From positions 52,680,494 to 52,744,493 of the forward strand of contig NC_053045.1 in the NCBI RefSeq assembly GCF_003473485.1: DNA of 64,000 nt, in the 5' to 3' direction. This stretch comes from Medicago truncatula (lineage: Eukaryota; Streptophyta; Magnoliopsida; Fabales; Fabaceae). This document shows, in pieces, positions 11,465 through 22,600 of this stretch. A model generated the notes under the pieces. The model was not told where the DNA came from. It did no database searches and was given only the letters and a program-made list of their open reading frames with translations. Positions within the stretch are counted from its first letter, which is position 1. Each line of letters opens with the position of its first letter. A program made the position numbers and the translations under genes.

Positions 11465-12509
11465 TTATGGTGCTTCTGAAAATTGAAATTTGCTAGATAC
11501 ATACATCCCCAAGGAGAAGGCTATAACAGCTGTTGCAACAATTCCTTTGTTTTTCATCAAAACATCCAATGCACTTCTTAACATGGTTTCTTGATCCCAC
11601 TTCCTCATTACTTGTTCAGAAAAATCTCTCATGTGTGCATTTTCAATTTGTTTATGTTCATGTTCTTCATGACCAACATGTTGATTATGATCATCTTCGT
11701 GTTCTACATGACGAACATGTTGATTATGATCATCTTCGTGTTCTACACGACCAACGTGTTGATTATGATCATCTTCGCGTTCTACATGACCAACATGTTG
11801 ATTATGATCTCTACTGTCATCATCTGCATTGGTTGTATGGCTATCAATTTCTTCTGCTCTTTTAACATCATGGATTCCAGCTTTCTCAGTGTCGCTTTCT
11901 TTATTATTCTCTTGTACAATTCGCTTGGGGAGAGTCACGTAAAGGATTCCCCCATCGAATTTTCCGGCTATGTTATCAATCTCAGAATCATTTGGTTCTG
12001 GAAAACTCAGGTGAAAACGAACACGTTTCTGCTCACTTGCTTGCCTTTCTCCCTTGACAACAATACGGCCACTGCTATCAACCTGAAGCTTCACATCTTC
12101 CTTCACAAATTCTGTACAGAAACAATTTGAAAGAGAAGACAAAAATATTCACAAGTTATTCTCGTTTTCATGGCATCAATCTTGACTGATAATTGTACAA
12201 AAAATCCTTGTAAATAGTTCATTGGTTTTTTCTTAGATTATTCTCACATGAAACAAGTAATTACATAAGTCTAGTAATTAGTGTATCATTGGTTTAAAGG
12301 GTTCATTCTTATAAATTCATATGAATATTATAATTATTTTTACGTTCATAAGTTAGTGATATTAATGCAATACCAGGAAGATCCACTACAAGATAATGGG
12401 CAGCAGAGTCCTCTGTCCATGCAGAATTAGGTACAATATCTTCAACAACAGAAGGGCGTGCCACAGGTCTTATTACTCCATACCTTGGAGTACCTCTAAC
12501 GTTGGCCAT
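11465..12509 (-). CDS. RTM2-like small heat-shock (Hsp20) domain protein with C-terminal membrane anchor
   Basis: Two exons, 12509-12374 and 12111-11465, joined by a 262-bp GT..AG intron that splits a Glu codon (VVDLP|EFVKED). Total 783 nt, 260 residues. The second ATG of the first exon (MANVRGTPRYG) is chosen because it begins the Hsp20-domain lead-in and lies about 100 bp below a TATA box. Residues about 20-110 form an alpha-crystallin/Hsp20 fold (AHYLVVDLP, VKGER, then GKFDGGILYVTLPK). Then come about four tandem 13-residue units rich in His, Asp and Glu, and a hydrophobic segment near the end (GIVATAVIAFSLGMYV). This arrangement is that of RESTRICTED TEV MOVEMENT 2-like proteins, phloem-associated membrane proteins that in Arabidopsis limit long-distance movement of potyviruses. 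The function of this copy is inferred. The His/Asp repeat is the unusual part. Confidence 0.88.
11671..11807 (-). repeat. 39-bp in-frame tandem repeats coding 13-residue units
   Basis: On the plus strand the unit starts gaccaacatgttgattatga and recurs every 39 bp about three and a half times. On the coding strand it encodes variants of DHNQHVGHVEHED. Copies differ at a few positions (HVGHV, HVGRV, HVRHV), so copy number probably changes by unequal exchange without breaking the frame. Confidence 0.9.
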
Positions 12510-12609
12510 TAAGGACAAACAAATTAACAACTAATATGAAACTGATAAGATTGTAAGAAATTGGTATTGAAGAAATGTGACAATTAATTTGCATGCAACC
12601 TATGGAAGC

Positions 12610-12618
12610 TATATATAA
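12610..12618 (-). promoter_or_regulatory. TATA box of the RTM2-like gene
   Basis: On the minus strand TTATATATAG lies about 100 bp upstream of the chosen ATG at 12509. This is a usual plant core-promoter distance and supports that start. Confidence 0.55.
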
Positions 12619-12930
12619 TTTGATCATATAATTGCGTGATGTGTTTTCCATGTTTTCCTCATGATCAATTAAGCTCTATGGTTGGATTGCTTTACTTGCT
12701 TGAACATTCTTAAATATTCTAAACTTGAGCTGCATTGAATTTGGATTGCGGTAACTATATAGTTTTGTATATTATAACATGTACAAAAGCATACTATTCC
12801 TTTCTTTGCTTATTTCCAGGTCCTCGTCTTTCGGCATGGTTTGTGGAACCAAGATATAATGATTTAATGTTTCTGCTTGGATTATTTTATCTTAAGCTCA
12901 CCATGCAAATGCAAAGTATTTTTATTTATT

Positions 12931-14052
12931 GGCTAAAATATGTTTTTGGTCTCTGCAAATATAGTGAATTTGGGTTTTGGTTCCTAGTAAATTTTTTTTT
13001 TTTTTTTAAATCAATCCCTGCAAAATTTTTTGTTTTTTAAAAAGGTCCTTAGACCCGCTTTCTTGCTTATGTGTCTTATTTTTACATAGGTATCACTTGC
13101 TGACTGTTTAATTATGCACATGTGGCAGCCACGTGTGATTGATTTCATTTTAATTATTTAAAATCAAATTTTAAAAAACAAAAAACATATTTTCGAAATA
13201 AAAATAAGAAATTGAAAAAAAAAAACTAGAAAAAAATTGAAAAAAAAAAAAGTTTATTTTTTTAAATAAAAAAGCATGGAACTTATTTTTTACAAGAAAA
13301 ACAAAATATGGAACTAAATTTTCAAAATTAAAACGAAAAAAAAAATAGAAAATAGTTTTCGAAAATTAGAAAAACAAATTCAAAATAAAAAAAAAAATTC
13401 AGTTTTTTTTCAAACTTAAAAAGGTTTTTCTATTTTTTCCTGGAAATTAATTATTGTAAAATAAAAAAAAGTTAGATAACATTTTTCTAAAATTTTAAAA
13501 AAATTAGAAAATTTATCTTCAGATTTTGCTTTCAAAATTTAAAAGAATTTATTTATTTTCAGAACTAAAAAAATCAGAAAAAAAAATTTCCGAAAATTAG
13601 AAAGACAAAAAAGAATTTTTCATTTTTTTTCGAAATAAAAAATATTTCTAAAAAAAAAGGGAAATTAATTTCGAAAATAAAAATTATTTTTTTTTGAAAA
13701 ATTTAATTTAATTATTTTTAAAATTTTGGAAAAATTAATTTCAGTATTTTTTAAAATTTATTTTTATTTTTAAATGTTTTATTTTAATTTCAAAAATATA
13801 TTTTTTATATTTAAAAAAAGTTTATTAAATAATTAAACTAAAATAATTACCACGTGGCTGTCAAATGTACAAACTTACACAGTCAGCGAATGCCACGTAG
13901 GCATATATGTGCCAAATCATCAATAAAGTGGGGCCAGAACTATTTTAAAAAACAAAAAGTTTTGCAGGGATGGATTTCAATTTTTATTTTTTTTACCAGG
14001 GATCAAAACCCAAACTCGTCATATTTACAGTGACCAAAAGCTATCTATTTTA
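12931..14052. mobile_element. Large fold-back (inverted-repeat) transposable element
   Basis: The left arm begins ggctaaaatatgtttttggt and the right arm, read in reverse complement, begins atagcttttggtcactgtaa. The arms stay alignable for over 200 bp, including tttgggttttg, ccctgcaaaa, tgctgactgt and the CACGTGG-containing part (about 13120 and 13850). The 700-bp core is almost pure A/T with long A and T runs. No protein is encoded. Long arms, no transposase and the 'ggctaaaat..ggtcyctgcaaat' end resemble non-autonomous Mutator-like/fold-back elements that are common in legumes. I could not identify a clean target duplication. Confidence 0.75.
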
Positions 14053-16157
14053 TATATTCATTTTCAAAAGCTAGTCATTGTTAGTTTTTAGTTTGGGGGA
14101 TCAATAAAACATGCTCTACTTAGTGCACTACAAGAATTGTTGTGTATTTAATTTATAATGATATATTAAATTTAAAATGTAAATTATAGTGTTGACACTT
14201 CAATTATGTTGTATCAATTTATCACATTGACAATTGTCTTCTCTTCTAATTTTGACAGCAACAAAACTACTTCAATTAATCTAAAATAAAATATTTGATA
14301 CAAGTTGGAAGATAAGAAAAGTTTTGAGGAATACTTGTTGATATGATGAACTTAGGATCATTTTTTTTTTTGAGGGACTTAGGATCATATTTGTTTCGTC
14401 ATAACAAACTCAACGTAACAGTTTTTACAATTGCAAAAACGGTTCCCCCCAATCACAAATTGCTTGTTGCCTCCCGTACACTTCTTGCACTCAATTGTCA
14501 AGCTTTGTAACTTCATATATAGGATGGCAAACACATCTGATGAATTCTTACAGTCATAAGTACTTGGACACAATTTTTATCAATTAATTATTCAATTCAT
14601 TTTTCTTTCTACAATTTTTATCAAATGTGTGTGCGTCTAAATAGGGTGTCTAAATATTTGTGATCAACTAAACATTTTTCGACACATCCCAACATTGACG
14701 AAATGACATTGCATGAAGAAACACATGTTTCTCACTAGCTTCTTTTATTTTGATTTGAGTTAAAGACTGAATGCAAAGAAGACTCAAATTGAAACGCTGG
14801 AGAACAATACTAATTTAATATTTAATTATTAACGTACATTTGTATATCCAAAATAAACAATCACTTAGCAACACAGATTTTCCATTGTCTTATTATTTTG
14901 ACTAATAATTCCAATTTAAATATATATTAGATTGTCCTTTAAAATATTTTAAAGAGTATAATAGAAAACGTAACATTATTATTTCATTTATATTCCAAAT
15001 GACATATAATTTGTTTTCTTTTTCTTTCAAAATGGCTCATTTATATTTCATTATTTCATTTATATTGAAATTTATAAAATTAATATTCACTAATTTAAAT
15101 AATTTTTTAGACCATCCACAACAGAGCACCTCGGTTTAAGTGCTTAAATGAGACCCCTTTATCCACATTACTCATTTTACAATAATATTTACTAAGCATC
15201 AATTTTCTCCAACCAGCACGACAAAAGAAATTACAAAATAGATCCCACAAATAATTATATATCATTACATTTCAACAAAAATTTATTTATTTCATTATGA
15301 TTTATTAAATGGGGTCTACAAAAAGTGGAGAGAAAGGGTGTTTCTATAGTCACCCTTCTTCTTAGGCATCCAAATATTATACTCCACAATGATGATGTCT
15401 ATTTAATATAGTGCTAAATAGGTAAAGCACCACCACATGAATGACCTTACAATCTCAAGAATTGAAGAAATTAAAGAGACATTAATAATAGGCTAAGTGT
15501 GTACTAAAAAAATAATAATATTCATTAATATCGTAGAGCGACAAGCCACATGTAAAATATGATAGTTCTTTGTATATAATTTATAATATGGAGCAGAAGA
15601 AGTAATATGATAGCGCTCTCTCCTGCCTTGTTCTCAGCCGTTAGATTCATCTAATGTGCAATGTGGAAATAATACCAAGTTGGTGTAAATATTCTTTTTA
15701 CATATTAATTCTCATTATTTCAAGCTAATCATTGTTATATGGCATTAATGACACTTATTATCAGCTCATACAAATAATTAGTTGTGCATTGTAGTGAACA
15801 AATCCAAATTAGATTACCAAGATAAGCCAATGGACTAAAAATATAAACCATCCAAAGGAAAGGCTTTGCCCTATTCCCTCACATCGCTCGTTTTGCATTT
15901 TCCATTCATTGATTTAGAATTACGGCTGATTCTTCATGCATAATCTCTTACCCCCCCCCATATAAAGGACTTTATTTTATTTTTAAGAAAAATGTATGGT
16001 GTTACAATCACACCCAAATATAGCGTAATCTTTGCATGCACTTTGGTTGGTTATTGGTATTTTTCCATTCACATTCACATATAGATATGGCACTAAGAGG
16101 ATCTAATAATACCGCGTACGTAGGGCCATGCACAAAATCAGGAATGAGGATTTCAAA
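14053..16157. other. Gene-poor interval upstream of pectate lyase
   Basis: No confident gene. It contains the micro-insertion at 14350 and a small cysteine-rich open frame at 14385-14573 (minus). Possible inverted-repeat ends lie near 15112 (accatccacaacag) and 15450 (ccaccacatgaatgacc) and may mark a small hAT-type element. The final few hundred bases are the presumed promoter of the pectate lyase gene. Confidence 0.5.
14350..14388. repeat. Micro-insertion with 12-bp direct repeats
   Basis: ACTTAGGATCAT occurs at 14350-14361 and again at 14377-14388. Between them is only a 15-bp insert which on the minus strand reads CCCTC followed by ten A. This looks like a severely shortened retroposon with its A tail and target-site duplication. 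Confidence 0.65.
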
Positions 16158-16166
16158 CTATAAAAG
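16158..16166 (+). promoter_or_regulatory. TATA box of the pectate lyase gene
   Basis: CTATAAAAG, a strong plant TATA box, lies 64 bp upstream of the ATG at 16230. Confidence 0.65.
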
Positions 16167-16229
16167 AAACATAATTAAGCAAACAAGAAACATAGAAAAT
16201 TTGATAAGGATAACGAAACATTTGAAAGA

Positions 16230-17788
16230 ATGGAAGTCAACAAGCGTAGATTGCTCTTTGGTTGTGTATTTTTTCTTGCTATAGTCCCAATCTTCGAGGC
16301 TAACATAGTTCATTTCGACCAATACTGGCAGAACCGATCTGATGATGCCAAAAAGGCTGCACAGCAAGCTTATAAGCCAAACCCTCAGGAAATAACTTCT
16401 AATTTGAATATGCATGTCCACAAGTATGTCCTTTTTATTAATTTCAATATGCATTTACTTTTATTAATATGAATAACCTTATAAAACTAAATTTCATGAA
16501 TGGGGCAGGGCTCTTAGTGGTTCCAATAGTACGAGGAGGGAATTAGCCAAATACAAAGGTCCATGCTCAGCCACAAATCCCATCGATAGTTGCTGGAGAT
16601 GTGATCCAAATTGGGAAAAGAATCGCAAGAAGCTAGCAGATTGTGTTCTTGGTTTTGGTCACGGCACAACAGGAGGCAAAGCTGGCAAAATATATGTTGT
16701 CACTGATTCATCTGACAATGATCTTGTCACACCAAAACCAGGGACATTGCGATTTGCAGCCATTCAAAAAGAGCCATTATGGATCATTTTTAAACATAAT
16801 ATGAATATCAAACTAAAGGCGGAGCTTTTACTGACCAGTGACAAGACCATAGATGCACGTGGTGCAAACGTTCATATTAGTGAGGGTGCTCAGATAACGT
16901 TGCAATACGTGAAAAACATAATCATCCATGGGTTACATATCCATGATACTAAAAAAACCAGCGGTGGCCAAATCAGAGACTCGATGGATCACTATGGATC
17001 CCGTAGTGCGAGTGATGGTGATGCAATTTCAATGTTTGGAGCTAGTCATGTTTGGATAGATCATATTTCAATGTGGAATTGTGCTGATGGATTGGTTGAT
17101 GCCGTAGCGGGATCAACGGCTATTACCATTTCCAACTGCCATATGACGCGTCATAATGATGTAATTAACAACATCTCATCTACTTATTCTTTTGCTTACA
17201 TGCATGCATATATATAAATGATTTTTCTTGTGGTGTAGGTTATGTTATTTGGAGCAAATGATGGGTTCTCAGGAGATCAAATCTCGCAAATAACTGTGGC
17301 TTTTAACCATTTTGGGAAAGGATTGATACAGAGGATGCCAAGGTGTAGATGGGGATTCTTTCATATTGTTAACAATGACTACACTCATTGGCTTATGTAT
17401 GCCATTGGTGGTAGCACACATCCCACCATACTCAGCCAGGGTAACCGGTTTATTGCTCCTCCTAACCCAAATGCAAAAGAGGTATATAAAGAGCGACATA
17501 TAAGCCATGAGTTCAGTCTAATATAAATGTTTTATTTTCTTCTAATTATTCTACAAATTGAAAATGATTTAGGTGACAAAGAGGGATTATGCACCTGAAA
17601 GTGTATGGAAGGCATGGAGTTGGAGATCAGAGAATGACTTGATGATGAATGGAGCCTTCTTTAAACAGTCTGGAACTAAGGCTGCAAATTTTCCCAAGTC
17701 AGACATCAAGGCAAAGCCAGGGAGTTTTGCAGCAGCGCTTACTCGTTTTTCGGGTTGTCTAAAATGTGAAGTAGGCAAGCCATGTTAA
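16230..17788 (+). CDS. Pectate lyase, polysaccharide lyase family 1
   Basis: Four exons: 16230-16423, 16509-17160, 17239-17481 and 17573-17788. They total 1305 nt, 434 residues, stop TAA. All introns are GT..AG and in phase. The enzyme cleaves de-esterified homogalacturonan in cell walls by Ca-dependent beta-elimination. Residues 1-24 are a signal peptide ([17 protein letters not shown]), so it is secreted. Next is the N-terminal domain found in pollen-type plant pectate lyases ([14 protein letters not shown]). The catalytic domain has WIDH (247-250), DGLVD with Ca-binding acids (258, 262) and RMPRCRWG (314-321), where Arg314 is the expected catalytic base and Arg319 its partner. The N-terminal domain type resembles the LAT56/LAT59/P65 pollen subgroup, so pollen expression is likely but inferred. 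No key residue is missing. Confidence 0.95.
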
Positions 17789-18029
17789 GAACCAGATACA
17801 GCCTACAAGACATTGGAACAGAGGCTGATCTAGATTGTAGCAGTAGTAAACCAAGGATCAGACCTAAAACCTTAGCTATGTAATTATGTTGTGTTTGTCT
17901 TTTTCTTTATTTCCCCCCATTTCCCTTTGGTCATATTTGAAAAGATCAAGGGACAAAAGAGTAGATTAACTGAAATGTAAATATATGTAAATGTAAATAA
18001 ATATAAAGTAAAAGGACAAGAATATTATG

Positions 18030-18416
18030 GGCTAAATTGCATTTTTGGTCCCTTAACTATTTAGGTAGTATCGCTTTGGTCTCTTAACAAAAATTTGATT
18101 TATTTTGATCCCTTAACTTCTCTCCGTTACACATTTTGGTCCTTTCTGTTAATTTTAATTCAAAAACGTTAGGTTTTCTTCATCTTCTTCTCCTCTTTTT
18201 CATCTTCATATCATCTCCATCAACCTTCAACAACAAGTATCCTAGAAAAATTCCAGAAGAAAATGAAGAAAATCTAACTTTTTTGAATTAAAACCAACGA
18301 AAAGGACTAAAATGTGTAACAGAGAGAAGTTAAGGGACCAAAATAAATCGAATTTTAATTAAGGAACCAAAACGATACTACATAAATACTTAAGGGATCA
18401 AAAATGCAATTTTGCC
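18030..18416. mobile_element. Fold-back MITE, Mutator-like
   Basis: The left end GGCTAAATTGCATTTTTGGT and the right end, reversed, GGCAAAATTGCATTTTTGAT pair over about 170 bp. Both arms repeat 'ggtccctt/gatccctt' blocks. The flanks AATATTATG (18021-18029) and AATATTCTA (18417-18425) match at 7 of 9 positions, consistent with an aged 9-bp Mutator-type target duplication. The element has no coding capacity. It lies between the 3' ends of the pectate lyase and YLPM1-like genes. Confidence 0.8.
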
Positions 18417-19675
18417 AATATTCTATTATGGCATAGGAAGTCATCAATACAATTGTATCTATAAACCAACATCTACTGTGACACAAGACATAGTTCATGT
18501 ATATGTCCATCTTGGACCGATTTAATTACCTGCTATCAGAGGTTACTACCCGTTTTTCTTCATTTTTTAATAGCAAAAAGTATAAGGTGAAAAAGGCATG
18601 GTATTATCCCACACCACTCTACTAACGCAGTGCATTAGACTCAAAACTGTAAACTTTTTGTTTTGGAACTCAAACTGCATTGCATTAAAACTCTAATGTA
18701 TTTAATTGTCTTAACTTTTACAGTATATTTTTATAATTTGTTAATACCATATTTTGCTACAATTATTAATAGTGTTTTTATTTTTTTTTATTAAAAGTGA
18801 TATTCATTCATTTAAATTGTAAAAATTACATCAAAGAAGAAAAATACATCATACAAATCTCAAAGTGCTAAAACCAAAAAGGATAAAATTATGAACAAAT
18901 CCACAAACATCCAATTATATATCAAAAATGGCATTATGCCTACAAATGTGACAAAACAAAAGTATCAAAAATACTCATGCATCCGATAAAATTATTATTA
19001 AAAGTGTTATTGTACTAATAATATTGATGTAGTCTGTTAATTATGTTCTTAACTGCCCATTCATTATTAAAAAATAATCACAAATTTTGTTTTTAATTTA
19101 CCAATTAATCATTTTAACAAATTGGTAAATATAATTAACAAAATCAAAACAATTTCAACAAGGAGAAACTTAAAAAATACATGTTATGTAGCTTTTGCTT
19201 CTTTCTTCAATTCATTGAGTTCATTATTCATCACGTTACAACCCGGTTTTTTAAGATTGAATTATGCACAATCCAAAATTCTAAGAAATTTACTAAAATA
19301 TTTTCCTATATGCTACAAATAAAAAACTACTAAAACATTTAACAACATTAAAAATTAAGTAAACGGGCTTAAGTATTGTGTATTAATACAGCCTCAAATT
19401 TATTTATAATATATTCCTATTAATATTATACAACAAGATATAAATGAGACATTAGTCTCCATACAGACAGCAACTAGACCTTAACAAATCAGGAATATAT
19501 ATTTCATATTAACCTTTCGGTCAATTTTACAAAATTTCACAAAACTCGGCTGGGGACGGCATGTTTTTCAATTCCAGCCAACCAAAAAATACAACTTTCT
19601 TTTAATTAACTATTCATGATACACAAAGGTATAGATTGAACCTATCTGTATGAATGAGTAAACCAAATTTCTGAC
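18417..19675. other. Gene-poor interval
   Basis: AT-rich DNA between the fold-back element and the stop codon of the YLPM1-like gene. No coding pattern or repeat family was recognised. The last few hundred bases should be the 3'UTR of that gene. Confidence 0.5.
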
Positions 19676-22600
19676 TCAGTCCTCCTCTACATCAAGTCCA
19701 ATCCGTGGACGTCTCCCATCAAAGACAGCTTTGAATGATTCACGTTCCGCCCGGATTCGTTCTTGAAATGTGCTGCGCTTCTTTGTTTCCACACTATTTC
19801 GGGTTGGACTTTCCTCTTTAGGTAATGGATTCGACTTCTGTATATAAACACACAATACAATGGTTTATAAAGGTATCTTCCAATTGAAAACATAGACTGA
19901 ATTTACATCCTTCTAAAACCAAAAAACTTCCCAAGTTTTAAAAAAATGAGCAAACAGGATGCTTAATACATACAAGTACAACAGATTAACTTCCGCAAAG
20001 TAAAATGAAAAACAAGTGCATATAATCTTGAAACTAAATGTCAGAGAAAGAAGATTAACATCTTATCAGATAAATGTTGTTCCTAAAATTTAAGCAATAT
20101 GAAATGATGAAAGTCAAAACAACTAACCAGGTTGTATCCAGCACCAGGTCCAATTACTAAAGACAAAGTGGTTACCTTCCTTGCAGTGCCTATTGAAAAT
20201 CCTGTTTTGCCAACCTGAAAGGATGGTTGCAAAGAAAGGGGAAGGGGTTCGGACATTAAGAAAATGCCTATAATGAAAGGAATCAAATCACATGTCCCCT
20301 TCGTATGTCCTTTTTTCTAGTACATTTAATTAAAACAACACCCTAGAAAAAACACTAAATAGAGAAAATGTTGCCCTATTTAAAAGTGTGGGAATTTTTT
20401 CGTGATTTGTCATTATCTAACTGAAGGGACGAGAAGGAACAGATGATTTCAATCCATAATATAAGCAACAAAAACAGATTATGCCGGTATTTCTGTTGCG
20501 GCTGTGCTTCAATACACACCAAACATAAAATAAAAAATCTTAAAGGTTTAGTACTTTAGTCCATTTGCCCTTTTCTATATTCAGTGTCCTCATTACCTCA
20601 AAAAGAAAAGGAGTAAAACGCACAAAACTAGGAAGAAAAAGAAGTGGAGAAAGATAATAAATATACACGTATAAGAATCTGAAAAAACAGAAACAACATA
20701 GCCGATAGCACACATTGCCCTGAACAACATCACCATAATCATTGTTCAATGCCTGCATCATACCCTTTTCCTTACCCCTTTCCTACACCTTCCTACATCT
20801 CCCATGTAATCCAACAATAATTTAAACGAGAATGCAAATTTTTGCTACCGATAATACTAAGGTTGAAACAGACTTCAAATATTACACTCTCTAAGCTTTC
20901 AGATAATAGCATCAAATACATGTCATACCTGATCACCCCAATGTACAGATTTTCGTTCCTTGCCATATTGATGAATTAACCCAGACAGAGCATTAATATT
21001 GCCCTTCATACCTTCAGTTTGGTCGATGTCATCTTCAAAATCTTCAGACCATTTGCTTTTACCAAGTTCTCTGACTTCCGTTGGATGTTCCTCTTCAGCA
21101 TCCCATCTCTTCCCATCCTTTATGGAGCCTATATTGCAAAGGGCTAACCACAGTAAAGAGACACGAAAGACAGAAGTAAAACAATTCTAAATTTTTTAGC
21201 CGAATTATTATCCAGAGGAGATACTGTGTATCCATTGGATGACAAGTCTCCGGTGGACAAGGGTTTTCTGAGGAAAAACCCGACCGAACATAAAAAAGCC
21301 ACCTGTGCTGAATTCTCGATCCCATTTGATGGTGATTTTTATGATTTCACTGTGATCTTCAGCCATCTGATCCATAAACAAGTGTGTTTGGATTGCAGGA
21401 TCGGGCAATCCCATGGGTATAACTTTTGACCCTACCAACATTGCTTCTAACCATGTACTATTCCCTAATTTTAATGTTCTTTCGACCAGATAAAGGGTTG
21501 AATAAAGTATAACATGAGGGGGGGAGGGGATAACATATCAAGATAGGCCCCAATATTAGAGTGGATACTTATTTTTCTAACTTTGGCCAGGTCAAGCATC
21601 TCATTGTTGTATAATCCTATGTGAACCTGAACTCATCCAATATTATAAAGGAAATAAGATCCACGACTATCTTACAGTTGGTTATCAGTGATCAGATGTA
21701 CCCAAAAAAATGACATTAACAGGATAGATGCAGCCATACAAACACTAATGGGTTAGAGCATATTACCTTCACCATCCTTGACAGGACGGACAACAGCTTT
21801 GTCAGCTTCTCTTCCTTGCGCTGCAACTAAAGCATCATCAAGATCATCGTCCATATCCATGTCAACCTGGAAAATATGTCATATGAAACCAGTCAAGTTC
21901 AGGCACACCGATTGAAAATAATGAAGGATCTTCGGCAAAAAATTTAATATACAGCTATACGGTATATAACCAGCACATATCAAATATCCCATATCTAACA
22001 TGATACGATGTCCACAGCCATAAGGTAGCTTCGAATTAAAACTAGTTATCGCAGCTATATGAGCATTAGAATAATTACAAATAAACCCAATGAAACCTAA
22101 ATATGTTACAAGCTTCATGTTATATTTTACTAAAAATATTGTAAATATGTTACATTTTTTGGTAAAAACCGGGTATCCTCATGCACAACTACAGAGACTT
22201 CCTCGAGCATGGTGGACCAAAAATGGGCAGCAAGCTCTACCTAAGAGTTTTAGCATTTAGCATGCCCAACATCGGATTCAAACCTGAGACTCGGCTTAAA
22301 CTGGAAGAGACTGTGTCATCTCATTCAAAAGTTTTCTGGTTTTAATTGTTGAAGTTGTTATAAATAATAAAATACAAGTACTAAAAATATATTATAGTTA
22401 ATAAATTAAAAACGATCACTAGAATACTTGTAAATAATATCGACAGTTACTAAATAATAATATACATTTACTTTTGAAAATATTCTTGGCATTTAAAGTA
22501 TTGTCACAATTTGATATAGTTTCTATGGAAATAACATTAAGGCGTTTGCCAGAACAAGGAAATTAAATTTTGGTGACTGAGAGAAGTTTAAACTGTTCTT

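Noticed and set aside
11591-12130. Plus-strand frame of 179 codons with repeated FYMTNMLIMIIF-like units
   Set aside because: It is the antisense reading of the 39-bp repeats in the RTM2-like gene; the hydrophobic repeats follow from the His/Asp codons.
15112-15450. Possible hAT-type MITE
   Set aside because: The suggested inverted ends match only over a few bases with gaps and no target duplication was found.
22140-22320. Possible SINE in a YLPM1-like intron
   Set aside because: Only a reversed B-box-like ggattcaaacc and a familiar-looking flank were seen; no A-box, tail or target duplication could be shown.
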